Below are positions 1 through 7,397 of a stretch of 64,000 nt of DNA, one piece after another. This DNA is from Chitinophagaceae bacterium. Lineage in GTDB: Bacteria > Bacteroidota > Bacteroidia > Chitinophagales > Chitinophagaceae. The stretch is from assembly GCA_023229465.1 (NCBI GenBank), contig JALNZE010000001.1, positions 377,867-441,866 on the forward strand, read 5' to 3'. The first letter of the stretch is position 1. The number at the start of each line of letters is the position of its first letter. Both the position numbers and the translations under genes were made by a program. The notes under the pieces were generated by a model, which saw nothing but the letters and a program-made list of their open reading frames with translations, was not told the origin of the DNA and did not search any database.

Positions 1-2
1 AA

Positions 3-74
3 TCGGTTGGCGCAGGATTGACAGGTCTGATGATCGGTTGGATGCGTATGAGCCATAAGCTGTGTAAAGCGTAA
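3..74 (+). CDS. C-terminal end of an unknown protein (partial, cut by window edge)
   Basis: An open frame runs in from the left edge and stops with TAA at 72-74. It encodes about 23 residues, glycine-rich and hydrophobic and then basic (reads ..GLTGLMIGWMRMSHKLCKA). This would fit a C-terminal membrane or glycine-rich segment. There is too little sequence to name the family, and the frame could be chance. Confidence 0.4.
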   Translation, partial: SVGAGLTGLMIGWMRMSHKLCKA

Positions 75-180
75 AAATAACTTTTCTAACCGGAAAACCG
101 ACTATTCCCTGCCGGGATTTGGGAACTTATTTGTTAAACCTCTGTTTCTACCCGTTCCGGCCCTATTTTTACAACTCATT

Positions 181-1212
181 ATGCCTTATTTCAACTGGAA
201 CGATAGTGTTAATTTTCTAACCAAACTTACCCCCCGAAGGTTATGGAATGCGGCTAAAGTATATAGTAGCTACCAATTAACCAGGCTAACAGGCAAACCG
301 GTTCAATGGGGATACCCTATTTCCATTTCATTCGAACCCACTACCTCCTGTAACCTTCGCTGCCCCGAATGCCCCAGTGGCCTGCGGGCTTTTACCCGCC
401 CTACCGGTATGCTGGAAAATAATTTTTTCAGGCAAACAATCGATACTATTTACCAGGACCTGCTTTACCTGATCTTTTATTTTCAGGGAGAACCTTATCT
501 CCATCCTGATTTTCTGACCATGGTAAAATATGCGCATGATAAAGGGATCTATACCGCTACCTCTACCAATGCCCACTACCTCACCGATGAAAAAGCAAGG
601 CAAACAGTTGAAAGCGGACTGGACCGGCTGATCATTTCTATTGATGGAACAACCCAGGATGTGTACCGGCAATACCGTGTGGGGGGCAACCTGGAAAAAG
701 TGCTGGAAGGCGCCCGGAATATAGTGAAATGGAAAAAAGCGATGAAAAGTAAAACGCCTTTTATTTTTTTTCAGTTCCTGGTAGTAAAACCAAATGAACA
801 CCAGATAGAAGAAATAAAAAAATTAGGGAAAGAGATCGGGGTAGACCAGGTTCGTTTTAAAACGGCACAGGTATATGATTACGAAAACGACCCGCATCAA
901 CTAATCCCAGGCAATAATAAATACAGCCGCTATAAAAAAGACGCGTCCGGTAAAATGAAAGTAAAGAGTGGCCAGGGTAACCATTGCTGGAAACTCTGGC
1001 ATGCCAATGTAATTACCTGGGATGGCCTGGTAGTGCCTTGTTGTTTTGATAAAGACGCTACCCACCAATTAGGTAACCTGAAAACACAAAGCTTTAAAGA
1101 AACCTGGCATAACGATAACTACCGGCAATTTCGCAAGGAATTGCTTACCAGCCGTAAAAATATAGATATCTGTGCCAATTGCAGCGAGGGGCTTTCTGTT
1201 TGGGAAGACTAA
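181..1212 (+). CDS. Radical SAM protein with SPASM domain
   Basis: Residues 57-64 carry the radical SAM CxxxCxxC cluster motif (C57, C61, C64 in TTSCNLRCPEC), followed by a TIM-barrel-like core with 'FYFQGEPYLHPDF'. The C-terminal third has the cysteines expected of a SPASM domain (C269, C287/C288, C331, C334) that bind auxiliary 4Fe-4S clusters. In the family such enzymes use S-adenosylmethionine to generate a 5'-deoxyadenosyl radical; many modify peptides or cofactors. No precursor peptide gene is visible beside it, so the substrate is unknown. At 343 residues it is full length. It stands alone, about 90 bp ahead of a MarR gene on the same strand. Confidence 0.85.
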   Translation: MPYFNWNDSVNFLTKLTPRRLWNAAKVYSSYQLTRLTGKPVQWGYPISISFEPTTSCNLRCPECPSGLRAFTRPTGMLENNFFRQTIDTIYQDLLYLIFYFQGEPYLHPDFLTMVKYAHDKGIYTATSTNAHYLTDEKARQTVESGLDRLIISIDGTTQDVYRQYRVGGNLEKVLEGARNIVKWKKAMKSKTPFIFFQFLVVKPNEHQIEEIKKLGKEIGVDQVRFKTAQVYDYENDPHQLIPGNNKYSRYKKDASGKMKVKSGQGNHCWKLWHANVITWDGLVVPCCFDKDATHQLGNLKTQSFKETWHNDNYRQFRKELLTSRKNIDICANCSEGLSVWED

Positions 1213-1222
1213 AGCAAAAGAG

Positions 1223-1255
1223 TTTGTGGTTTATGGTTCGTGGTCTTTAGTTTTG
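1223..1255 (+). promoter_or_regulatory. Bacteroidota-type promoter for the MarR gene
   Basis: TTTG at 1223-1226 and TAGTTTTG at 1248-1255 are separated by 21 bp, which fits the -33/-7 architecture of the Bacteroidota primary sigma factor (consensus TTTG and TAnnTTTG). It lies 50 bp before the MarR start. Confidence 0.35.
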
Positions 1256-1304
1256 CATTTTCATATTTGCTCCCAGTACATAACCTAAGAACACAAACCT
1301 ATCC

Positions 1305-1757
1305 ATGGGCATTGAAAAAGACATACAGCAACCCGTTTTCAGAAATGATTACCAGAAAGCCATGGTAAATATTATTTTTTCTGCCAACTGGCTAACAGAA
1401 AGAATTAAATTTTTCTTAGAGAGTGAAGATATTACCCTGCAGCAATATAATATTCTGCGTATTTTACGGGGTACTACCAAACCCATCAGTACTTTACAGA
1501 TAAGAGAACGCATGCTCGATAAAATGAGCGATACCAGCCGTATTGTAGAAAGAATGCTTAAAAAAGGATTGGTCGAAAAAAAAACCTGTTCAGCGGATAA
1601 ACGCATGGTAGATGTGGTTTTATCCAAACGTGGTTTGAGCCTGCTGGAAAAATTGGATAAGAAAAATGCGGCGCTGGACAATATCCTGGAAGGATTAACA
1701 CCGGCAGAAGCTACGGCCCTGAACAGTTTGTTGGATAAGATAAGGGAACCTTATTAA
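1305..1757 (+). CDS. MarR family transcriptional regulator
   Basis: A 150-residue protein with the MarR winged-helix layout. An N-terminal helix region (residues 20-40) is followed by a helix-turn-helix (LQQYNILRILRG, then STLQIRERM), a beta-wing with 'LVEKKTCSADKRMVDV', which matches the family's conserved D-x-R wing, and C-terminal dimerisation helices. MarR proteins are dimeric repressors that usually release DNA on binding small phenolic ligands or on oxidation. The single wing cysteine could be redox-active, but that is speculation. The adjacent GHL10 gene is on the same strand 88 bp downstream; whether it is a target is not shown by the sequence. Confidence 0.85.
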   Translation: MGIEKDIQQPVFRNDYQKAMVNIIFSANWLTERIKFFLESEDITLQQYNILRILRGTTKPISTLQIRERMLDKMSDTSRIVERMLKKGLVEKKTCSADKRMVDVVLSKRGLSLLEKLDKKNAALDNILEGLTPAEATALNSLLDKIREPY

Positions 1758-1845
1758 TACCCTACTACTGTTAATTATCTTATTAAGCCCTACACATTCA
1801 TCCACAAATTACCTAACCAACCCTTCCCGTGATTATCTTCGCAAG

Positions 1846-3330
1846 ATGAAGAATATCCTTACCCTTTGCTTTAGCCTGCTGGCCTGCCTGGCTTTTGAAA
1901 AAATAGTGGCTCAATCAGCCTCCCCCAATTATGAATTCCGTGGCGTTTGGGTAGCTTCGGTAGATAATATTGACTGGCCCAGCGGGAAAACATTAGCGGT
2001 AGCGGAGCAGAAAGAAGAGTTTATCCGTTTGCTTGATATGCATCAACGCAATGGCATGAACGCGGTTATTGTGCAGGTAAGGCCCGCGGGTGATGCTTTC
2101 TATCCTTCTCAATATGAACCCTGGAGCGAATTTTTAACCGGCAAGCAGGGCTTACCGCCAACACCCTATTATGATCCGCTTGCATTCATGATCAGTGAAA
2201 CGCATAAACGGGGTATGGAATTTCATGCCTGGCTAAACCCTTACCGCGCCGTTTTTAATATTAAAAAGTCGTCCGTTTCCCCCTCACATCTTACCAAAAT
2301 CCATCCTGAATGGTTTTTAATTTATGGCGATAAAAAATATTTCAACCCGGGTTTACCCGAAGTAAGGCAACATACGGCCAGGGTTGTGAAAGACCTGGTA
2401 ACCCGCTACCACCTGGATGCCATTCACATGGATGATTATTTTTATCCCTACCGGATCGCAGGCAAGGAATTTCCTGATCAGAAAGATTATGAGAAATATG
2501 GTAAGGGACTAAACAAAGAAGTATGGCGAAGAAGTAATTGCGACAGCATCATCCTCCTGATACATAATATTGTAAGAACAACGAATCCGCCTGTCCGGTT
2601 TGGCATTAGTCCGTTTGGCGTATGGCGCAATAAAAGCCAGGACCCCATGGGCAGTGATACCAAAGCGGGACAAACCAATTATGATGATCTCTATGCCGAT
2701 ATTTTATTATGGATGCAGAAAGGATGGATAGACTATGTAGTGCCGCAACTGTATTGGGAGCGTGGGCATAAGCTGGCCGATTATGATGTGTTACTTGACT
2801 GGTGGAACCAAAATTCTTATGGCAAACATTTGTATATAGGCCAGGGCATTTACAGGGCGGGCAGTAATGCCGCCTGGAAAAACCCGAATGAGTTACCCAA
2901 ACAGATACAGGCATTAAGAAGTTATCTAACCACACAGGGAAGCGCTTATTTCAGCAGTAAATCTTTTGAAAAAAATCCCAATGGCTGGAGTGATAGTCTC
3001 CGAAACCGTTACTACCATTATCCTGCGTTGGTGCCCCCCATGCCCTGGATAGATAATTCGGCGCCTGCACAACCGCTGGTAGAATTGTTGCCTAATAATA
3101 TGGCGAAACTGGTTTACAAAGGCGATGAAAAAATTAAGGCATTTGGTATTTTAACTTTAACACAGAATACAGAAGTACGGTTTGTACTGGCACAATTGGT
3201 ACAATTAGTGGTAGCCGATAAAATGGCCGTAATTGATCTAACCAAAATTCCGGATACGAAAGACAAACGAATTTTTGTGGTGTCGGTTGATTTGAATAAT
3301 AATGTGAGCCCGATGACGGAGTTGAGATAA
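1846..3330 (+). CDS. Secreted glycosyl hydrolase-like 10 (GHL10/DigH-like) protein
   Basis: A signal peptide covers residues 1-22 (ending IVAQS). The GHL10 domain follows from about residue 30 with 'EFRGVWVASVDNIDWPS', 'NAVIVQVRPAGDAFYPS', 'HAWLNPYRA' and 'DAIHMDDYFYPY', all typical of the family that includes E. coli DigH (YddW), which cuts denuded peptidoglycan glycan strands, and Bacillus YngK. The DDY motif after the beta strand (around residues 199-201) is the likely catalytic region. The C-terminal roughly 120 residues look like a beta-sandwich. The expected role is cell-wall glycan turnover in the periplasm or at the surface. The length of 494 aa is normal for Bacteroidota members. Confidence 0.85.
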   Translation: MKNILTLCFSLLACLAFEKIVAQSASPNYEFRGVWVASVDNIDWPSGKTLAVAEQKEEFIRLLDMHQRNGMNAVIVQVRPAGDAFYPSQYEPWSEFLTGKQGLPPTPYYDPLAFMISETHKRGMEFHAWLNPYRAVFNIKKSSVSPSHLTKIHPEWFLIYGDKKYFNPGLPEVRQHTARVVKDLVTRYHLDAIHMDDYFYPYRIAGKEFPDQKDYEKYGKGLNKEVWRRSNCDSIILLIHNIVRTTNPPVRFGISPFGVWRNKSQDPMGSDTKAGQTNYDDLYADILLWMQKGWIDYVVPQLYWERGHKLADYDVLLDWWNQNSYGKHLYIGQGIYRAGSNAAWKNPNELPKQIQALRSYLTTQGSAYFSSKSFEKNPNGWSDSLRNRYYHYPALVPPMPWIDNSAPAQPLVELLPNNMAKLVYKGDEKIKAFGILTLTQNTEVRFVLAQLVQLVVADKMAVIDLTKIPDTKDKRIFVVSVDLNNNVSPMTELR

Positions 3331-3439
3331 GAGAAATATTTTTAAAACTTTTATAGTATTCAAATAATTGGATTGACAGATTTATTGAAGAACTGCCATT
3401 TTATAGTGGGTCGGGGTTTGGGATTGGAAACATTAGAAA

Positions 3440-3560
3440 ATGTTGATAGAGTATCTAATTTAGTTTACTGATTATCAAGTATTTATGAATATGTAAGCAC
3501 AATCCTATCAACTTTCTATCAACAAAACTCAGGTTATTTTACACTAATTTGTTGATAGAA
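3440..3560. repeat. Cluster of TTGATAG motifs with a 13-bp inverted repeat
   Basis: The motif TTGATAG or its complement CTATCAA occurs four times in about 120 bp (near 3441, 3504, 3516 and 3552). The last two form a perfect 13-bp inverted repeat: TTCTATCAACAAA at 3514-3526 and TTTGTTGATAGAA at 3548-3560, with a 21-nt loop. The arms overlap the 3' end of a small decayed minus-strand frame. It could be a terminator-like hairpin, a protein-binding array, or the edge of a decayed mobile element. Confidence 0.5.
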
Positions 3561-3634
3561 TATTTAGTCCAACGTTTTTCACCAGACTTTATAAGCCTCC
3601 CCTCCTCAACTATTGATGCTAAATTCTTTGCCAT
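3539..3634 (-). pseudogene. Decayed small frame resembling a winged-helix end
   Basis: A 31-codon minus-strand frame reads MAKNLASIVEEGRL.. and ends ..WTKYSINKLV. The pattern 'A..LASIVEEGRLIKSG' with a following basic strand resembles the recognition helix and wing of a winged-helix DNA-binding protein. A stop codon lies three codons upstream of the ATG, so only a fragment survives. It may be a remnant of the same transferred segment as the HNH gene. The assignment is weak. Confidence 0.25.
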
Positions 3635-3660
3635 ATTATTTTATCCGCTTGGTTTAGGTT

Positions 3661-3891
3661 TTATCTCTTCGGCTTTTTAAATATTCTACAGAACCAGTTG
3701 TCATTTTTTAAACTGTCAGACTTTTCAATTAATTCTTTTACTGTCCAAATCGACTCAAAAGATGTATTTGCATTAAAACTTTCTTCCGTCAATGGTTGAA
3801 GTAATGCTGTAGGATGTTTATTTGTTTTGTCATAGTTTGTTTTTCGGCCGGAGTATCATCCATTATAACAAGGATTAAGACTTTTTTCCAT
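3661..3891 (-). pseudogene. Reading frame interrupted by an in-frame TGA
   Basis: On the minus strand an ATG at 3891 opens MEKSLNPCYNG, meets TGA, and the same frame then continues for 64 codons to a TAA at 3663. The second part contains 'PLTEESFNANTSFESIWTV' and ends NWFCRIFKKPKR, which has protein-like composition. The frame is therefore either a broken gene or two unrelated pieces. I do not recognise a family. It sits 58 bp downstream of the HNH gene, in the same orientation, within visibly AT-rich DNA. Confidence 0.35.
3845..3881 (-). repeat. Solitary CRISPR-repeat-like 37-mer (tentative)
   Basis: Read on the minus strand, this 37-bp stretch starts GTCTTAATCCTTGTTATAAT and ends GATACTCCGGCCG. 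It resembles, from memory, the general pattern of some Bacteroidota CRISPR repeats (GT[CT]TTAATCC..., with an internal ATGGAT). No second copy and no cas gene is visible in the window, so it is not an array. It could be an orphan repeat left by decay, or a coincidence. Confidence 0.2.
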
Positions 3892-3949
3892 GATGCACAC
3901 AAATTTCACGCTTGAGTAGTCTGTACATAAAATAATTTTTTATTGGTAT

Positions 3950-4720
3950 TTATTTTTTGAAAATTGTATCGAAATGAAATTCTAAAAATTCTTTTTTGGG
4001 CAAATATTTCTTCGGCAAATGAAGAGGTGCGTTTGTTAGATGAGCAAAATATTTTTCGTAATAATTTTCCTTCTGCTTTTTCTTTAAGACTGGGGAAATT
4101 AAAATCTCAAACTTATCATTGATGCTTATATACCCCTTGTCAAAAGCTTTATCATACAGAGATGAAAAGCAAATACCATTTTCAGGATTTAATCTTTCAT
4201 CTTCATTTTTAGACCATGGTACAATATGACTTGCAATAAGTAAATCTGGGATATCAATTCCAGTAATGGCGCATTTACTCGAATAATTTACCATTACAAT
4301 TTTTCTGAAAAAATTTTGATTAACTCTTGTTTTTACTTCCCGAATTTTTGTATCTCCCTTTAAATTTTCTGTCCCCATAAGAATATCTGCAAATTTGTTT
4401 TCGATTGTTTCATGTTCCTTTTCCGCTACTATTTTCTCACTTTCAAAAATCAATTCTTCTTTGTTATTGAAAAATTCATTCCAGATTGGCTCTACTTGTT
4501 TTCTACCACCAGACATGCCTTTGACTCCTCTCTGCTGATGATAAGGGTCAATATGTGCAAAGTTGGTTAGTCTAATTGCAACTGCATCGGGAGTCCTTCC
4601 AATAATGTTTGCCAAATGAATTATTTCTGGTGTGCGACTATGCATTTTACCAAAATCTAATTGCCAGTAAAGATTGAAAGCAAGGATTAATTCTTCTCGT
4701 GTCCAGTTTCTTATAGCCAT
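3950..4720 (-). CDS. HNH endonuclease
   Basis: A 256-residue protein with a basic N-terminal DNA-binding-like part (WTREELILAFNLYWQLDFG, then a helix pair around 'IGRTPDAVAIRLTNF'). The C-terminal HNH fold follows: 'SSKCAITGIDIPDLLIASHI' (H at the first motif position), 'VPWSKNEDERLNPENGICFS' (central N) and 'LYDKAFDKGYISI' as the last helix. This matches the HNH_2-type nucleases found alone or in restriction-like modules. The gene is visibly more AT-rich than its neighbours and stands between two long noncoding stretches with gene remnants, which suggests acquisition by transfer. No methyltransferase partner is present in the window. Possible roles are a solitary restriction or defence nuclease or a homing-type nuclease. 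Confidence 0.75.
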   Translation of the reverse strand: MAIRNWTREELILAFNLYWQLDFGKMHSRTPEIIHLANIIGRTPDAVAIRLTNFAHIDPYHQQRGVKGMSGGRKQVEPIWNEFFNNKEELIFESEKIVAEKEHETIENKFADILMGTENLKGDTKIREVKTRVNQNFFRKIVMVNYSSKCAITGIDIPDLLIASHIVPWSKNEDERLNPENGICFSSLYDKAFDKGYISINDKFEILISPVLKKKQKENYYEKYFAHLTNAPLHLPKKYLPKKEFLEFHFDTIFKK

Positions 4721-5348
4721 TATAATTGTTCAAATTTTTTATGTAAGTAGTTAATAGTTTTAATTAAGATTGCAAGTTATTTATTGAGAACGCTAAAATA
4801 ATTTTCACATTAAAGTTAGTATATACTCATTACTATTACGCGTAAGTGATACATCCGCAAAACCACGACCACCTGTCTGGTATTCTTGCCGGCTACAGGA
4901 GGTTAGCATAAGAAATACCGTTGCGATAAAGATCGCATTTTTTCATCTTGCATTGTTTTTAGTGATATAAAAACAAAGATGAATGGTGAGTTTGCAGTCT
5001 ATTTGCAAAGACAGCTTAATTAACCGGGGGGATTTCTACTAATTATTTGACAGGGTTAGCCAACACCCTTCATGTCGAATTTTATCCAAATTTTCGACAT
5101 TACCCTATTTTTATGTCGAAAACAGCTAACTGAGGGGGGAAGGGCCCGGGAAACTGAAAACAGGTTTCTTTTTCCTCCTTTTTCCTGCAAATTTAAAATA
5201 CAGCTTTAAATTATTTAAACGCTCACTTTAAATCTGCAAAACAAACCCTGTATCTAGGCATATGCACCAATGCTTTTAGAAGCTTCAAAGAAGTTGATTT
5301 TATACTATAAAAGTGGATAAACCGATTAACCAATACTATTTATAGTTC
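4721..5348. other. 628-bp AT-rich intergenic stretch with three ATGTCGAA sites
   Basis: No convincing gene. ATGTCGAA occurs at 5072-5079, inverted at 5093-5100, and again at 5113-5120. The second and third copies form a perfect 10-bp inverted repeat (TTTTCGACAT at 5091-5100, ATGTCGAAAA at 5113-5122). The two direct copies are 41 bp apart, close to four helical turns, as expected of an operator array. The HNH promoter should lie at the left end. An 8-bp inverted repeat (5304-5311 / 5339-5346) just after the rrf2 stop may help end the NO operon. Confidence 0.45.
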
Positions 5349-5780
5349 TCACCCCATCAAATAAGCCAGCCCGTCATTCACCGTCTCACACAAATCACTT
5401 AACTTTTTTTGCCGGCACATGGCTTTAAACTGATCCCTGATGATTTTATAATCATTATGTATGGGGCAGGGATGCGTTGCAGAACATTTACTTAATCCAA
5501 GCCCGCATTGATCAAATACTTCATGGCCATCAATGGCAACGATTATGTTCATAATTGACTGGTTCTTTTGCTTCGCGGTAATATAAAATCCACCGGTAGG
5601 GCCCTTCGCGCTATTAATCACCTCTTCCTTTACCAATACTTGCAGCATCTTACCAACAGTATGTTCACTGGCATTAATAAATTCTGCGATCTCCTTAATA
5701 CCGGCTTTTTCTGTAGATTCAAATTTAGAGGCCAGGTAAATGACGGCTTTAATGGCTGTTTTACAGGTAAGACTAAGCAT
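5349..5780 (-). CDS. Rrf2 family Fe-S transcriptional regulator (NsrR-like)
   Basis: 143 residues with the Rrf2 winged helix (residues 5-60, 'GIKEIAEFINASEHTVGKML') and the wing 'SAKGPTGGFYITA'. A C-terminal cluster motif has C92, C99 and C105 (QCGLGLSKCSATHPC), with the spacing seen in NsrR, IscR and RsrR-type sensors that bind a 2Fe-2S or 4Fe-4S cluster. NsrR members lose DNA binding when NO attacks the cluster, and the surrounding operon is devoted to NO and Fe-S damage. I therefore infer an NO-sensing repressor acting on this operon and on the qNOR gene. It is the last gene of the operon and starts immediately after the stop of the MIP18-like gene, which implies autoregulation. Confidence 0.85.
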   Translation of the reverse strand: MLSLTCKTAIKAVIYLASKFESTEKAGIKEIAEFINASEHTVGKMLQVLVKEEVINSAKGPTGGFYITAKQKNQSIMNIIVAIDGHEVFDQCGLGLSKCSATHPCPIHNDYKIIRDQFKAMCRQKKLSDLCETVNDGLAYLMG

Positions 5781-6107
5781 TTATCTTTCGTTTAAAAATT
5801 CACGTCCTTCGGCTGAAATCATTTCATGATTCCAGGGCGGATCAAAAGTTAATTTCATCCCTGTTTCGTATTCCGGAAAAGTAACTTTCAATGTCTCCTT
5901 CACCGCATTTGTAATGGATTCACCCATGGGGCAAAACTGTGTGGTAAGCGTTATCGTGCAAAAAATCTTCTTTCCCGCTTCATCGAAATCCAGTTGATAT
6001 ATCAAACCTAAATCCACAATGTTCAACCCTATCTCCGGGTCCATTACATTTTGCAGGGCCGCCAATGCTATCGTACATTGTATATTGCTGTTGGTAATTA
6101 TATTCAT
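5781..6107 (-). CDS. MIP18/SufT-like Fe-S assembly factor (DUF59)
   Basis: 108 residues matching the DUF59/MIP18 fold: 'LQNVMDPEIGLNIVDLGLIY' (residues 18-37, with the DPE motif) and 'TLTTQFCPMGESI' (the conserved Cys-Pro around C59). Family members (SufT, PaaD, eukaryotic CIAO2) help mature Fe-S proteins. Its start overlaps the stop of the upstream membrane-protein gene (ATGA-type), so the two are probably translationally coupled. Within an NO-stress operon the natural role is rebuilding nitrosylated Fe-S clusters alongside RIC. Confidence 0.8.
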   Translation of the reverse strand: MNIITNSNIQCTIALAALQNVMDPEIGLNIVDLGLIYQLDFDEAGKKIFCTITLTTQFCPMGESITNAVKETLKVTFPEYETGMKLTFDPPWNHEMISAEGREFLNER

Positions 6108-7396
6108 AAAGAAGCAGGTTTATGCAACAGCAATTTTATGACATTCCAGTTGTACAATAAAGCGGTAAGTACTAATAACGCGGCGGCTAATTGTAAAACA
6201 ATCGCGTAATGAAGCAAAAGGCCCAATATGAATAATACAAAGCCGGCAATATAAAATACACTCATCCATTTAAAAACAGTGTTGCTGAACAAGTCTTTAG
6301 GATTGGGTGTTTTGCCTTTCCCGGCTAAGTGATGATATACTTTATTCCAAACGATAAACGGCAATGTTTTAAAGGTCATTCCCAGGATAATAGCCGTAAT
6401 CCATCCAAAAAAAATAATAAACCCATACGTAATAAGCAGGCTGCTGTTTTCTTTAGGTGACATTATCAGTAATGCGATGATGATAATAAGGAAGATTACC
6501 GGTAACAACATCATGAGTACCGAAAGCAACGACACTTCCATTTGTTCATCTACTTTTTTTCGTATCCGTTGCCGGTAAGATAAATAACAGAAGTTTACAA
6601 ATAACAGAATCGCCGCCGCAACAGCCAGTAGTGGAAATAACAATAGCCATCCTGTATCTGTATATAAAAAAATAAAAATGAATGCCAATAGTCCTCCATT
6701 TATCAATCCATATATCCACCAGAGTTGTTGAGTGTTATTGTATTTAGAAATAAGAAACATGGGTATCAGCCGGGAGCCAACGCCTATTATCAACAATAAA
6801 AACCAGCCGACAATACCAATATGTGCATGCAATGGAAGATAATCCAGGGAATTTCCGGGTAGTAGCAGATAAGTAAAATTGTACACCAGCATGAGCCCAA
6901 CAGTGGCAGTAGCCAATAACCATGCTACAGCCGTAAAAATAAAAACGGCATGTACATTTTCATTCCTGCTTTTTACCATACTTACCGCGAGGTTAATGAG
7001 ATAAGCGATAATGGCTACTATCAGCAGTCGTCCGCCCCATTTGGCGGGCCATCCCATATCAAACACATAAAAGCCATAAGCTAATAACGGAATACCCGCC
7101 GCTGCCAGTATAAAGGAAGTATATGCCAGTTTATTACTGTATAATTTACCTTCAATCAGTACAGGAACCAGTTGATGACTGGCGCCGAGAATCATCATAG
7201 TACCCCAGCCAAGCGCCATGATATGTGTGATAGCTAATGTATGCGGATGGAAATAATGTTTTATAAGACCGGTTGCCGATAACAATAAAAGAATATTTGC
7301 CACAAGGAAGGCCACGGCTGCATACCCGTAAAACGGTAGTACCACTTTACAGGAAGTGGTTTTAGTTGTTCCGGTATTTCCTGTTGCAGCAAACAT
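6104..7396 (-). CDS. NnrS / CcoN-like multi-pass membrane protein
   Basis: 430 residues with about 12 hydrophobic segments. Histidines recur at positions typical of NnrS and heme-copper oxidase subunit-I relatives: 'HTLAITHIMALGWGTMMILG', 'ASHQLVPVL' and 'LHAHIGIVGWFLLLIIGVGS'. NnrS is a heme- and copper-containing membrane protein that protects against NO and iron-nitrosyl stress. CcoN-like single-gene homologues are common beside ric and norB in Bacteroidota. It lacks the full six-histidine set of a functional oxidase as far as I can see, so a sensor or protective role is more likely than respiration. It is coupled to the gene after it and lies one base from the gene before it. Confidence 0.65.
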   Translation of the reverse strand: MFAATGNTGTTKTTSCKVVLPFYGYAAVAFLVANILLLLSATGLIKHYFHPHTLAITHIMALGWGTMMILGASHQLVPVLIEGKLYSNKLAYTSFILAAAGIPLLAYGFYVFDMGWPAKWGGRLLIVAIIAYLINLAVSMVKSRNENVHAVFIFTAVAWLLATATVGLMLVYNFTYLLLPGNSLDYLPLHAHIGIVGWFLLLIIGVGSRLIPMFLISKYNNTQQLWWIYGLINGGLLAFIFIFLYTDTGWLLLFPLLAVAAAILLFVNFCYLSYRQRIRKKVDEQMEVSLLSVLMMLLPVIFLIIIIALLIMSPKENSSLLITYGFIIFFGWITAIILGMTFKTLPFIVWNKVYHHLAGKGKTPNPKDLFSNTVFKWMSVFYIAGFVLFILGLLLHYAIVLQLAAALLVLTALLYNWNVIKLLLHKPASL

Positions 7397-7397
7397 A

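Noticed and set aside
328..801. Minus-strand open frame of 157 codons in the radical SAM gene
   Set aside because: It is antisense to a well-supported gene and has low-complexity, Phe/His/Ile-rich composition typical of shadow frames.
3845..3881. A CRISPR array
   Set aside because: Only one repeat-like unit is present, with no spacers of regular length and no cas genes.
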